From Mucilaginibacter oryzae (lineage in GTDB: Bacteria; Bacteroidota; Bacteroidia; Sphingobacteriales; Sphingobacteriaceae): DNA of 64,000 nt. The position numbers were made by a program, and so were the translations under genes. The notes under the pieces are model-generated. The model did not search any database and was not told where the DNA came from. It worked only from the letters and a program-made list of their open reading frames with translations. The first letter of the stretch is position 1. Every line of letters begins with the position of its first letter. Shown here in pieces: positions 36,654-44,753 of this stretch. The DNA is taken from contig NZ_QGHA01000008.1 of NCBI RefSeq assembly GCF_003148845.1, positions 1 to 64,000 of the forward strand, read 5' to 3'.

Positions 36654-37457
36654 TTATTGATCGGCTTTGATGTTTGCCTTGATTACAGAATCTTTCTGAG
36701 CCTGTGTGAGTTTATAATTGAACTGAAAAAGCGCGCCTTCAAAATCGCCGTACGAGGGGTTCGGCAAAACAATATAACGGTCTCCAAAGTCCTTCATTAG
36801 CTTTTGAGTAGTGGCGATACGACTCTCTTCCGACGGGTGATTGTCATACAGTAAATCAAAATCGGGCAGGTTATCACCGCAAAGCAACAGGATGTTATGC
36901 GTTTTCAAAACATTGATGCGGCGCGCTTCCTTACTTGATACAGTAGTTTTTAACTGTAAATGGGCGTCATCAGCATTGGGTAAGTTATACAGCTGCAGGT
37001 TTTTTAAAGTTGATGTGCGCTCGTTTTCATTACGATTGGTAATATAAAAAATGGTTACGCCCTTTGATGCCGCGTATTTTAAAAAAGCGGGTGCACCTGG
37101 TACGGTATCGGCAATGGCTTTATCTGTCCACTGCTTCCAGGTGGCGTCGCTGTAATCCAGGTTGCGCAGGGCACGGTGCGCATCGTACGGACTGTTATCT
37201 AAAACCGTTTCGTCAATATCGGTTACTATGGCCCAGGGTTTATCGCCCGTTTTCTTTATCCCTTCGTCAACCCTGAGTTTAGCTATATTGTAGGCCTGGA
37301 AGCACAATGCCTTGTATTCGGCGGCGCGCTGCTGCCATAACGATGCCCAAACCTTGCCATCATTAGTGATGCTTGTATTTGAAACTGTTTTTTTTGCGGA
37401 CGAACAGGCGCTGAATAATAACAGGCCTGATAAAAGATAGCTGTAGCTTTTTTTCAT
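36654..37457 (-). CDS. HAD-superfamily acid phosphatase / 5'-nucleotidase, lipoprotein e(P4) family
   Basis: 267 aa from the ATG at 37457. The longer open frame to 37688 reads through an intergenic repeat, so it is rejected. Lipobox FSAC near residue 19. The HAD motif I DIDETVLDN carries the nucleophilic Asp, ITNRNE is motif II, and the C-terminal CGDNLPDF region is motif IV. The e(P4) family hydrolyses nucleoside monophosphates outside the cytoplasm, which could aid nucleoside uptake. Confidence 0.9.
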   Translation of the reverse strand: MKKSYSYLLSGLLLFSACSSAKKTVSNTSITNDGKVWASLWQQRAAEYKALCFQAYNIAKLRVDEGIKKTGDKPWAIVTDIDETVLDNSPYDAHRALRNLDYSDATWKQWTDKAIADTVPGAPAFLKYAASKGVTIFYITNRNENERTSTLKNLQLYNLPNADDAHLQLKTTVSSKEARRINVLKTHNILLLCGDNLPDFDLLYDNHPSEESRIATTQKLMKDFGDRYIVLPNPSYGDFEGALFQFNYKLTQAQKDSVIKANIKADQ

Positions 37458-37498
37458 AGTGATTGATGGAGAAAAGGCAGATAATAAATAACAAACTA

Positions 37499-37586
37499 TG
37501 TCATGCTGAGGAACGAAGCATCTTCTTCGCCCTGTATAGCCGCCCGGCTTATCGAAGAAGATCCTTCGCTGTAGCTCAGGATGACA
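37499..37586. repeat. intergenic inverted repeat (TGTCATGCTGAG type)
   Basis: TGTCATGCTGAGGAACGAAG on the left is mirrored by CTCAGGATGACA on the right, with AAGCATCTTCTTCG and CGAAGAAGATC pairing inside. It lies between msrA and the acid phosphatase. Confidence 0.75.
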
Positions 37587-37617
37587 AATAATTTGGTTAT
37601 TTAAGAGATGAAGCTTT

Positions 37618-38163
37618 TTACAACAACTCCGGTTTAATTTTATCCTTAAACTCCTTGGCAAATTTATTGAGTTTTGGCTGGATAACAAAGGCGCAATACG
37701 GCTTGTTGTAGTTATCGTTAAAATAGTTTTGATGATAATCTTCGGCCGGATAGAATGTACTGGCTGGGGTTATTTCGGTTACTATCGGGCTGTTAAAAAC
37801 GTGTTCGTCGGTTAACCTTTTAATCATGGCCTCCGAAGCCTGTTTTTGCTCATCGTTATAATAAAATATAGCCGAGCGGTATTGTGTGCCCACATCATTA
37901 CCTTGGCGGTTAAGCGTGGTTGGATCGTGCGTTTTAAAGAAAACCAGCAACAATTCATCAAACGATAATTTATCGGCATCATATTCCAGGCTGATCACCT
38001 CGGCATGGCCGGTGGCGCCTGTACAAACCTGCTCATATGTTGGGTTTAAAACCTTACCGCCCATATAACCCGACGTTACTGATGTTACACCATTAAGTGC
38101 CTGGAAAACGGCTTCGGTGCACCAAAAGCAACCGTTGCCAAAAGTTATTTTCTGAATGTTCAT
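37618..38163 (-). CDS. msrA: peptide-methionine (S)-S-oxide reductase
   Basis: 181 aa. The active site GCFWC (C12 catalytic, C15) is near the N-terminus. Downstream parts typical of MsrA follow: GYMGGKVLNPTYEQVCTG, GHAEV, and DYHQNYF near the C-terminus. It reduces the S epimer of methionine sulfoxide. No signal peptide, so cytoplasmic. The msrB gene at 10.9 kb covers the R epimer. Confidence 0.97.
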   Translation of the reverse strand: MNIQKITFGNGCFWCTEAVFQALNGVTSVTSGYMGGKVLNPTYEQVCTGATGHAEVISLEYDADKLSFDELLLVFFKTHDPTTLNRQGNDVGTQYRSAIFYYNDEQKQASEAMIKRLTDEHVFNSPIVTEITPASTFYPAEDYHQNYFNDNYNKPYCAFVIQPKLNKFAKEFKDKIKPELL

Positions 38164-38223
38164 ATCTCCTGTTTTATCAAAAGTAATGCCCCATTAGCAG
38201 GTTATACATGAGGGGATTTGATT

Positions 38224-38670
38224 ATGTCATTTAAATTACTAAACTTAGTGTATAACCTTATATTTAAACTCCTTAATTATGAAAATAGCAGTGCTATCGC
38301 CCGCGTTTTGCCGGGCCTGGTGTTCGTGGTGTTTGGTTTAAATTTCTTTTTCCAGTTTTTGCACATGGCCCAACCACCTATCAGCGATAAAGCACAGGCA
38401 TTTAGCGGCGGCTTGTTTGGCTCGGGCTACTTTTTTCAATATATGAAGATAATTGAAATAGTTGCCGGTCTGTTTTTACTCATTAACCGTTACACCGCGT
38501 TATTTACGCTGATTTTACTGCCTATTTCGCTTAATATATTTCTGTTCCATGCCATTTTGGCACCGGCCGGTTTGCCAATTGGTTTGGCGGTGATTGTGTT
38601 ACAGGTGTTTTTGTTGTTTGCCTACCGGAAGAACTACGCAAGCTTGTTTGAGCCAACACCGGCAGTATAA
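38224..38670 (+). CDS. DoxX-like membrane protein
   Basis: 148 aa from the ATG at 38224 (an in-frame TTG lies six bases earlier). Four membrane segments; the region GLVFVVFGLNFFFQFL and the loop HAQPP-like segment fit DoxX/DoxD-like proteins. The family is linked to redox or thiol stress in some bacteria, but no substrate is known. It faces the Cys-rich gene below across a bidirectional terminator. Confidence 0.75.
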   Translation: MSFKLLNLVYNLIFKLLNYENSSAIARVLPGLVFVVFGLNFFFQFLHMAQPPISDKAQAFSGGLFGSGYFFQYMKIIEIVAGLFLLINRYTALFTLILLPISLNIFLFHAILAPAGLPIGLAVIVLQVFLLFAYRKNYASLFEPTPAV

Positions 38671-38703
38671 ATTTTTGCTTAATGAGCAGTAGGATATAAA
38701 TAC

Positions 38704-38733
38704 AGAAAGGCCGGTGTTGATCCCGGCCTTTCC
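38704..38733. terminator. bidirectional terminator
   Basis: GAAAGGCCGG and CCGGCCTTTC pair with an 8-nt loop between the convergent DoxX and Cys-rich genes. Confidence 0.8.
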
Positions 38734-38739
38734 TATAAA

Positions 38740-38937
38740 TTACTTGCTACAAGTTTTATTGCAATCGCCCGCGGCTTTGCAGGTTTTACTGCAATTATCC
38801 AAACAGGTTGGCTTGGTGCATGATTTTGCACATTTAGTGCAATGGTTCATTTTGCTATTGCAGCAAGGTGTATTAGCAAATGAGATATTAACCAAAGTAA
38901 ACAGCATCACAGTAGTGATGAAAAGAAATTTTTTCAT
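38740..38937 (-). CDS. small secreted cysteine-rich protein
   Basis: 65 aa with a signal peptide to about residue 21. The mature part of about 44 residues contains ten Cys (PCC, HCTKC, KSC, PTC, DNC, KTC, GDC, KTC). That density suggests metal binding or multiple disulfides. No family is recognised. It lies downstream of the Met/His/Cys-rich gene on the same strand (66 bp gap), so they may be co-transcribed. Confidence 0.65.
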   Translation of the reverse strand: MKKFLFITTVMLFTLVNISFANTPCCNSKMNHCTKCAKSCTKPTCLDNCSKTCKAAGDCNKTCSK

Positions 38938-39003
38938 GATTTTTTAAATTGAATGTTTAAATAAAAAGATACGCTATTGAGGATTGGCAGATGTTCTTTT
39001 CAT

Positions 39004-39324
39004 TTAAACTTTCGGAGGATTCCAGCAGGTGTTGGCGTAACCTGATAAGTTACCTATTAAATACGGCAGGGTTGTTTTGCTATCAACAGTGATAGCCTGC
39101 GCTTCTACCTTAACTGGCTCGGTTTTTAAAAAGCAGCAATTATTGCACGATAGCATGGTTACGCACATACCACCATCGCAACCTTTTGAAGTACCATGAT
39201 GCTTTTGCGGCATATTGGCCATTTTATGGCAGCAATTTTTCATGTTCATAGTTTGCTCGGCTTTTCCAGGTATGGTGGAAATGAGCAGCATGCATACGAG
39301 TATGAAAAAAGAGATTGCTTTCAT
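39004..39324 (-). CDS. small secreted Met/His/Cys-rich protein
   Basis: 106 aa with a signal peptide (to about 22). The mature N-terminus is packed with potential copper ligands: MNMKNCCHKMANMPQKHH, then GMC, SCNNCC. The C-terminal half is ordinary and ends with one Cys. A role in periplasmic copper or other soft-metal handling is inferred from composition only. No known domain. Confidence 0.6.
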   Translation of the reverse strand: MKAISFFILVCMLLISTIPGKAEQTMNMKNCCHKMANMPQKHHGTSKGCDGGMCVTMLSCNNCCFLKTEPVKVEAQAITVDSKTTLPYLIGNLSGYANTCWNPPKV

Positions 39325-39417
39325 TTTCGATATAACGGAACATTTGATAGAATATTATGATCAACTAAACCTATAACCGTTTCAATCTGAGAATTCATTT
39401 ATTTCTTATCACAAAAC

Positions 39418-40245
39418 TCAATACATGTTTAGGAATTTAAAATCGCATTCGCCCAATGCTATTTTAACAGAATTCAAAGCAAATGTATTAACGATGTTAA
39501 TAAAATTATCAAAATCAGCTTCCTTAGGTTTAAGGTTTTTTTCTTTAAACTGATCACTAACTACATCAAAATGTCTTTTGAAAATATCTTTAGATTTTGA
39601 CTGTATTTCGTTTAAAGTATCGTTATTGATTACAGTACCTTGGTGAGCTATAACATTTCTTAAAACAGAAAACATCTCAAAAAAATTAGCCCAGGTCGTA
39701 ATTAGATCTACATTCATAGGGCTGTCCAAGAATATCGAATATCCTAACGCTTTACATCTTAACAAAACCATGATATGGCGATTGTTTTTAGTATCAGTTG
39801 GTAAACCAGCTAATACAAGAAACTCTTTAATTTTGTTCTGTAAGTTATCTGCCGCTTTTTTACTAATGATGGGATTTTTTTCGCTCGGAAAATAAGCGAT
39901 CCAAATTGCTTGGTGTAGAAAAAGTTCCAATGCGTTATAACTTTTCAAAACAGCCAAATTGCGTACCCATGAAAAGAAATCTTGTCTCTCGCGTTTTAAA
40001 TCACTTTTAAGAATAGTCCGTCCCAGAATATTGGATTTTAAATATCCTGTGCCAGATGAAACATCCCAATCGTAAACCCCGAATATTGCATCGTATATAT
40101 CGTTGGGAATACCATTTGTATATTGATAGCTGTCAATGTTCTTGTCTATAAAACTTGTCCAAAAATTTAAATCTACATTAACATTAAAAATTACGTTTTT
40201 ATATTTTTCAAACGCTGTTACAATAAGAGGAGTTACGCCAGCCAT
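39418..40245 (-). CDS. hypothetical protein with HEPN-like RNxxxH motif
   Basis: 275 aa, mostly helical, no signal peptide or membrane segment. Residues 196-201 read RNVIAH, the RNxxxH motif of HEPN ribonucleases, in a helix context (FFEMFSVLRNVIAHQG) that matches the usual placement. HEPN proteins act as toxins or defence RNases, and others are inactive scaffolds. No partner gene (MNT or other antitoxin) is adjacent. The DNA is more A/T-rich than its neighbours, which may indicate transfer. Function unproven. Confidence 0.65.
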   Translation of the reverse strand: MAGVTPLIVTAFEKYKNVIFNVNVDLNFWTSFIDKNIDSYQYTNGIPNDIYDAIFGVYDWDVSSGTGYLKSNILGRTILKSDLKRERQDFFSWVRNLAVLKSYNALELFLHQAIWIAYFPSEKNPIISKKAADNLQNKIKEFLVLAGLPTDTKNNRHIMVLLRCKALGYSIFLDSPMNVDLITTWANFFEMFSVLRNVIAHQGTVINNDTLNEIQSKSKDIFKRHFDVVSDQFKEKNLKPKEADFDNFINIVNTFALNSVKIALGECDFKFLNMY

Positions 40246-40319
40246 TAAGTAAATAAGATTTATTAACTAAGATAACTAAATCTTACTGATTTAAATTTCA
40301 TTAAAAAAGAACCCAATAA

Positions 40320-40362
40320 AGTAAACAGCCTCCCGATCTTCGATCTGGAGGCTGTTTACTTT
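40320..40362 (-). terminator. terminator of the M1 peptidase fragment
   Basis: Thirteen-base perfect arms GTAAACAGCCTCC/GGAGGCTGTTTAC with a 13-nt loop, followed on the minus strand by TTTATT. It is intact although the gene before it is truncated. Confidence 0.8.
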
Positions 40363-40371
40363 TATAAAACT

Positions 40372-40956
40372 TTACTGTCCACCTTTCCTTGCTTCCTGCA
40401 TCGGATTAGCGCCGGATGTCGCGCCTCTTGGCAGGGTCTGCTGTTTAAACAACTCAAACCTTGATGGGGCGTACTCTCTTGGCCAGCTGTTGTTGCTTTC
40501 GTCAATATCGGCGGTTTCGCGGTATGGGTCCAGTTTGATGCCTTTCACCTCTTTGGTTTTCGCGAATACCTTGGTTATTTTATTCTCATTTTTACGCCAG
40601 ATGTAGGCAGAAATTTTCTCTGGTTCTTTGGTGCCGTCGGCGTAAGTCCACTCAATAAGCAGCGGGGTTACCAGGCCGCCTTTGTTGGTGAAGCTTACCT
40701 CGTAAAAGTAGTTTTTGCTATCGTACAGTTTCTTTTCGGCAGGGTTCAAGGCGTTGTACATAGCCTGGTAGCTTTGGGTAGTTACAGGGGTAGCTGCAAA
40801 GCGGTCCCACTTGCTGTAAAAATCCTGCAATGAAGTATCGGCTTCAACCGCGAAACGGGTACCTGCTTCCTTGTTACGGGTGGTGCTGATGTTTTCGAGG
40901 TTGCGGTCAAACTGGACATGGTCGGCATCCGCTTCCACCGCCGCTACCGTTTGTAT
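40372..40956 (-). pseudogene. 3' fragment of an M1-family aminopeptidase
   Basis: An open frame of about 195 codons that matches the C-terminal end of Bacteroidota M1 metallopeptidases: Lys/Glu-rich helix repeats, TADIDESNNSWPRE and PSRFELFKQQ near the end. The N-terminal two thirds, including the HExxH and the catalytic region, are missing. Upstream the frame meets a stop at 40957-40959, and beyond 40969 the cassette region begins, so the gene is cut at that junction. The nominal start (GTG at 40938) is not a natural start. The family assignment rests on remembered homologues. Confidence 0.75.
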
Positions 40957-40968
40957 TCAGACATCAAA

Positions 40969-41514
40969 TTACATCTCTCCATTTGCCAGTACCGGTATAA
41001 AAATGGGTGCTAAAATAATTGCTTTCCCTTCGAAATCCCTTTTATTAAATTTCATATACGACTCAAAATAGTTGTTTGTATAATGCTTATCAGATTCTGG
41101 TTGCATCGGCTCATAACTTACAGGGATTAATAAAGAAACATATTCATATGATTTTGCTATAGCATATCTCCTGAAAGTAGCTTTAATATCATGCGTTTTG
41201 AGTTTTTCGTTCCATGCTTTGATAAAAACAGAATCGGCACTATCCGAAAATCTCATATCTGTAACCTGGCCATTCCAGGTTATGTCAACTCTTAAAACTG
41301 CAAACGTTGGATTTTTATTGCTCATATAAAGAGGGTTATAAAAGGCTCGGTATATGAAATTATTGATTTCAAAATATAGACTATCTGCCGGACTTCGTTT
41401 AAATTTTTCGTTCCGGATGGATTTAATGTCTGTATTGAATTTTATTTGAGCGTTTGAATTGCTTATGCAAAAGAAAAAAAAGAAAACGATCAGAAAGTTT
41501 AAATATTTTTTCAT
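40969..41514 (-). CDS. cassette 4 partner: small secreted protein, TonB-C-like pattern
   Basis: 181 aa with a signal peptide (to about 22, ending SNA-Q). The pattern TFAVLRVDITWNGQVTDMRFSDSADSVFIKAW is that of a TonB-C-like alpha/beta domain. It is a close paralogue of the cassette 1 partner: both share SDKHYTN-YFESY and KAIIL-PIFIPVLA near the C-terminus. It follows the cassette 4 remnant by 6 bp. A protective (immunity) role is inferred only from this pairing. Confidence 0.75.
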   Translation of the reverse strand: MKKYLNFLIVFFFFFCISNSNAQIKFNTDIKSIRNEKFKRSPADSLYFEINNFIYRAFYNPLYMSNKNPTFAVLRVDITWNGQVTDMRFSDSADSVFIKAWNEKLKTHDIKATFRRYAIAKSYEYVSLLIPVSYEPMQPESDKHYTNNYFESYMKFNKRDFEGKAIILAPIFIPVLANGEM

Positions 41515-41520
41515 AACATT

Positions 41521-41819
41521 TTATTTACATTTGGTGCCTTTACTTCCGGTTGTATAAGCTAACAATGCAGCAACGTAATTTCCTTGTGTTGTAATATCAT
41601 TTCCTACAGTTTGTTTAAACGAGTCGGTGTTTTCTAAACCACTCCAAGAGAGATTCGTTGCGTCTGCTTATTCAATGTTGGAAACATTTGCTGTAAATCG
41701 ACTGACATCTGCGTAACAAATGTAGTTGCAATAATTGAGTGTTGCCACGAATCAAAATTGTTAGTAGTGGTTAAGTAGGCATGTAGTGCATTAACCGGGC
41801 AATATACTCTTGAGAGCAA
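41521..41819 (-). pseudogene. cassette 4 C-terminal domain remnant
   Basis: Two frames together match the cassette 1 domain: NALHAYLTTTNNF..QMSVDLQQMFPTL upstream of about 41670, then DATNLSWSGLENTDSF..GSKGTKCK to the stop at 41521. A frameshift separates them at about 41665-41675. The HE of the expected HExxH is lost (only ALHAY remains) and the start and linker are absent. It is a decayed copy that keeps the KCK end seen in cassettes 1 and 3. Confidence 0.75.
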
Positions 41820-41871
41820 TTTGGTGACAAATTGTCTGAGTATATTAATGTCCTGCCCCTCATGAAAATGT

Positions 41872-42434
41872 TTAGTACATTACAATTGGTGTTTCTACAG
41901 GGGCAAGCAAAACGCAATTGATCAAATTCAGTTCTTCTTCATCTGTAAAGTTGAGAATGTTTCTAATAGAATTTGTGGATTGATGGTAGGTCATTTGCCG
42001 CATTGTTATTTTTTCGTCCGGTTTATAATTATTGTCCTCCCATCCCGTCATAAATCCACAACCATCGTCATTGTAAATAATAAAAGGTAACAGGTAAACT
42101 TTTTCCGTTTCACCTCGCACCTTTTTAATATCCAAACCTCGCTGGTTTATTCTCGCAATTCCCCGATTTATTGCTTCAGCTACAAAAACTGGCGTATGCT
42201 TGGTAAAAGCAATATTAACAAGTTTCTGATTTCTGCTAATTTTAAAGCGGATAAACACACAACCTTGCCAGCAATTATTTTTAACAGAATCATCAATGGG
42301 GTTATAATAATTCCTCAAACTCCATTTAAGATCGTTAAAGCTTCGAATTACGCTATCTTTTGTATTATGTTGCGCTATTGTCACGGGTACCAATGATGTT
42401 AATAACACTAAGATTAATAAGATTTTTTTTTCAT
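41872..42434 (-). pseudogene. cassette 3 partner, out of frame at an A9 run
   Basis: A secreted 178-aa body beginning at GTG 42408, homologous in outline to the other partners (FIRFKISRNQKLVNIAF, KVYLLPFIIYND). The ATG at 42432-42434 begins a typical signal peptide, but the tract of nine A (complement of 42423-42431) puts it out of frame with a stop after six codons. With ten A the product would begin MKKKILLILVLLTSLVPVTIA, 21 residues of ideal signal peptide running straight into the body. It is either a phase-variable tract, a true mutation, or a sequencing error. Confidence 0.75.
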
Positions 42435-42450
42435 AATTCGTTTATCATTA

Positions 42451-43116
42451 TTACTTACATGGCATTCCGTTTAATCCGGCCCGTTGAAATTCTGCATCGC
42501 TATTTCTTTTAGATTCTGTAAGGCCATTATCCTGAAGTAATTGATCATATTCTCCGGGGTATGCTATCGCAAAGTCTTTTAGGCCTCCAAACGCGAGAGC
42601 CTTAGCATTTTCAGCGTCTGTTTTAAATGCTTGCTGAAGAATAGAAGCGATATCATTTATGTAATTATGAGCAATATCGCTGTGCTGTTTTAGTTGGTTT
42701 TTAAAATCAATTCCCTTGTAATTAAAGTAACCATGTAAAATTTCATGAAGGATTATAGATCCCTTATAATCTTGCGATGCGCCCCATGGCAATATACTTG
42801 TATTTATTCTAACTTCTATATTTACAACGCTGCCATTTTGAATTATGTTCGAACTTGCAGCGACCCCCTTAGTATCCGAGCTTTCAACAAAGTTTAAATT
42901 AATATTATCAGATGAGTTGAAGATATCCTGGATGATATCTCTTATCTTACCTGTTAAGTCTTTACTGATAAGCTTATTAACAACATCTCCGTTACATCCG
43001 TTTAATTTATTAGTTATGTCAGTTACCACATAACAAGGGCTAACAGTCGGCCCGGGATCATCGGGTGGCGGGAAGCCCGGATTAGGATCGTTGGGATTGG
43101 TGGGCCCGGTAGGGTT
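42451..43116 (-). CDS. cassette 3 C-terminal zincin-like domain (orphan)
   Basis: The open frame carries a domain homologous to that of cassette 1: NINLNFVESSD, ILHEILHGYFNYKG (HExxH with the Glu) and an end MPCK. It is continuous in frame with a 95-bp piece of the shared Pro-rich linker (43023-43117) that abuts the stop of the cassette 2 partner. There is no start codon, signal peptide or N-terminal module; nominal GTG start at 43029. As it stands it looks like a silent donor module for recombination. Confidence 0.7.
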   Translation of the reverse strand, partial: NPTGPTNPNDPNPGFPPPDDPGPTVSPCYVVTDITNKLNGCNGDVVNKLISKDLTGKIRDIIQDIFNSSDNINLNFVESSDTKGVAASSNIIQNGSVVNIEVRINTSILPWGASQDYKGSIILHEILHGYFNYKGIDFKNQLKQHSDIAHNYINDIASILQQAFKTDAENAKALAFGGLKDFAIAYPGEYDQLLQDNGLTESKRNSDAEFQRAGLNGMPCK

Positions 43117-43117
43117 T
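43023..43117. repeat. shared linker DNA, short copy (95 bp)
   Basis: Nearly identical to the first 95 bp of the linker at 44329 and 45849, then it switches to unrelated sequence right at the stop of the preceding gene. The junction marks a recombination or duplication end. Confidence 0.85.
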
Positions 43118-43586
43118 ACTGTTTATGATTTGCCTCAGATGGTATATTCTCATATTCAATACTAACTTCCTTTTTACGAGGTTGTATTAACCTTGTTTTG
43201 TGATAAATATATCCTCCGTTGGCATCTTTTTCTATAATATAGAAGATATACAAGGTTTGTGCTGTCAAATCAGTGGTTTTTTTTGTAAGCTCAATAAGCT
43301 TTGCAAGACTAACAATTTTGAGTTTTGAAAAATAGCCGTCGTTAATTTTTTGCCCCGGATCTTTTAGTTTGTAGATAAAAGTAGGTTCAATGTTAAATTT
43401 AAGACATGGGCATTTAATAGTTAAATATTTATATTGCGATTCTATGCCAATATCCCACATCCTATCTTTTAATGGAGTATTTGCAGTGTCTACAAGGTAG
43501 TATATACTATCAATGTTATTGATACGTTTTTGGGCGTATGCGCCTAAAATGTTTAAACACAAAAATATAATTAAAAGATATTTCAT
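43116..43586 (-). CDS. cassette 2 partner: small secreted protein
   Basis: 156 aa with a signal peptide (MKYLLIIFLCLNILGAYA). The mature part has a pair of Cys (KCPC) and Lys-rich strands and does not look like the TonB-C-like partners of the other cassettes. It starts 6 bp after the cassette 2 domain stop. Its own stop codon lies at the edge of the cassette 3 linker copy. No known family. Confidence 0.7.
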   Translation of the reverse strand: MKYLLIIFLCLNILGAYAQKRINNIDSIYYLVDTANTPLKDRMWDIGIESQYKYLTIKCPCLKFNIEPTFIYKLKDPGQKINDGYFSKLKIVSLAKLIELTKKTTDLTAQTLYIFYIIEKDANGGYIYHKTRLIQPRKKEVSIEYENIPSEANHKQ

Positions 43587-43592
43587 TTGTTC

Positions 43593-44643
43593 TTAATTAC
43601 AATTACCTGAAAGTTTATCATTGGAGTTTAGTGAGTTAAGATAGAATGTATTTAGCTGTGTTTCTGTAAGCGAATACTTTTTTTTAATAGCATCAAAAGC
43701 TTGTTGTAAATTAGAAATTTGAGTAGCAGGAGCTGTTGGATCTGAAGTGTTAAGTCCATATAATATAGCCATTGCATATTGTTCATCAGTATGGCTTGCG
43801 TTATCCCAGGTTTTTAAAGCTGTTACTGCCTGATCGAAGTAGGACGTTAACATTACTAAATGATTACTGTAATTAGAAGGTAAGCCATCTATGGTACACC
43901 ACTGATCTATCGGTAATAGCCAATTATCTTTACTGAAATTAACATATCCTTGTGAGGCGTCGTCTTGGGCTGTTGAAAGTCCATAATTTATATAAGCATG
44001 CATAGTTTCATGGATTATAGCAGCGGCAATTAATAGTTTCGAACTATGCAATAACATTTGTCTGTTTAATGTAACAACAGCACTCTGACCGATTCCTGAT
44101 GATAGAGGTTGAGTTTCGCCAAGCTTATAGGACTTTTCCGTACTATTAGGTATTGAAGCCGCCCAAGGTAAAGAACCGTCTTGCCAAATAATGTCAGGTC
44201 TTTGAGTTGTTAAAAATGGAGTTACCAAGTTAGCGTATACTCCGATTGCTGCCAATTTCTCAATAATAAGTTTCGTTGCGCAGGGAAAGTGTTTAGATAA
44301 ACTATCTGTTTTAATAGTCAATGGCATCGTATTAACCACATAACACGGGCTAACAGTCGGCCCGGGATCGTCGGGTGGTGGGAAACCCGGATTAGGATCG
44401 TTGGGATTGGTGGGCCCGGTAGGGTTTGTCGGGTTATAGGGATCGGTAGGGGTGTGCCCTCCTGATGTATTGCCGTTAAGCACAATCCTGGTTGATTCCA
44501 TTGATGGCGTTGCCTGGTCGCAGGGCGGTAATGAAGTGGCATCGGGCGAAGTTGAAGTGCCGCTTCCGCCCCCGGCACCGCCATTGCCTGATGACGACCC
44601 ACTGCCGCTACCGCTGCCACCTCCGGTATCGAAATTGACGGTA
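43593..44643 (-). CDS. cassette 2 C-terminal zincin-like domain with linker (orphan)
   Basis: Open from about 44651 (GTG) without signal peptide or N-terminal module. It begins with the Gly/Ser linker and the Pro/Asn-rich linker (CYVVNT end), then a C-terminal domain of about 245 residues with IIHETMHAYINYG, an HExxH motif. It is more divergent from cassettes 1 and 3 than they are from each other and is longer. In this copy the linker reading frame is uninterrupted, so it would be in frame if joined to the lipoprotein module. Confidence 0.75.
44329..44643. repeat. shared linker DNA, full copy 2 (315 bp)
   Basis: Almost identical to 45849-46161 apart from a few substitutions and a segment at the quasi-palindrome. 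It encodes the Gly/Ser-rich and Pro/Asn-rich linker. It is more GC-rich than the C-terminal domains on its 3' side. Confidence 0.9.
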
Positions 44644-44753
44644 AATAACACAAAAATTGTTTGTAGTTTTTGCCCCAGTAAATCTTTGTTCTATTTTATG
44701 CTTGGTGGCAAGGAAGTTGTTAAGAAAACGGTATCTCCACTCTTTTTACATTA

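Noticed and set aside
37458..37688. N-terminal extension of the acid phosphatase
   Set aside because: It reads through the TGTCATGCTGAG repeat and lacks a plausible signal peptide; the lipoprotein signal begins at 37457.
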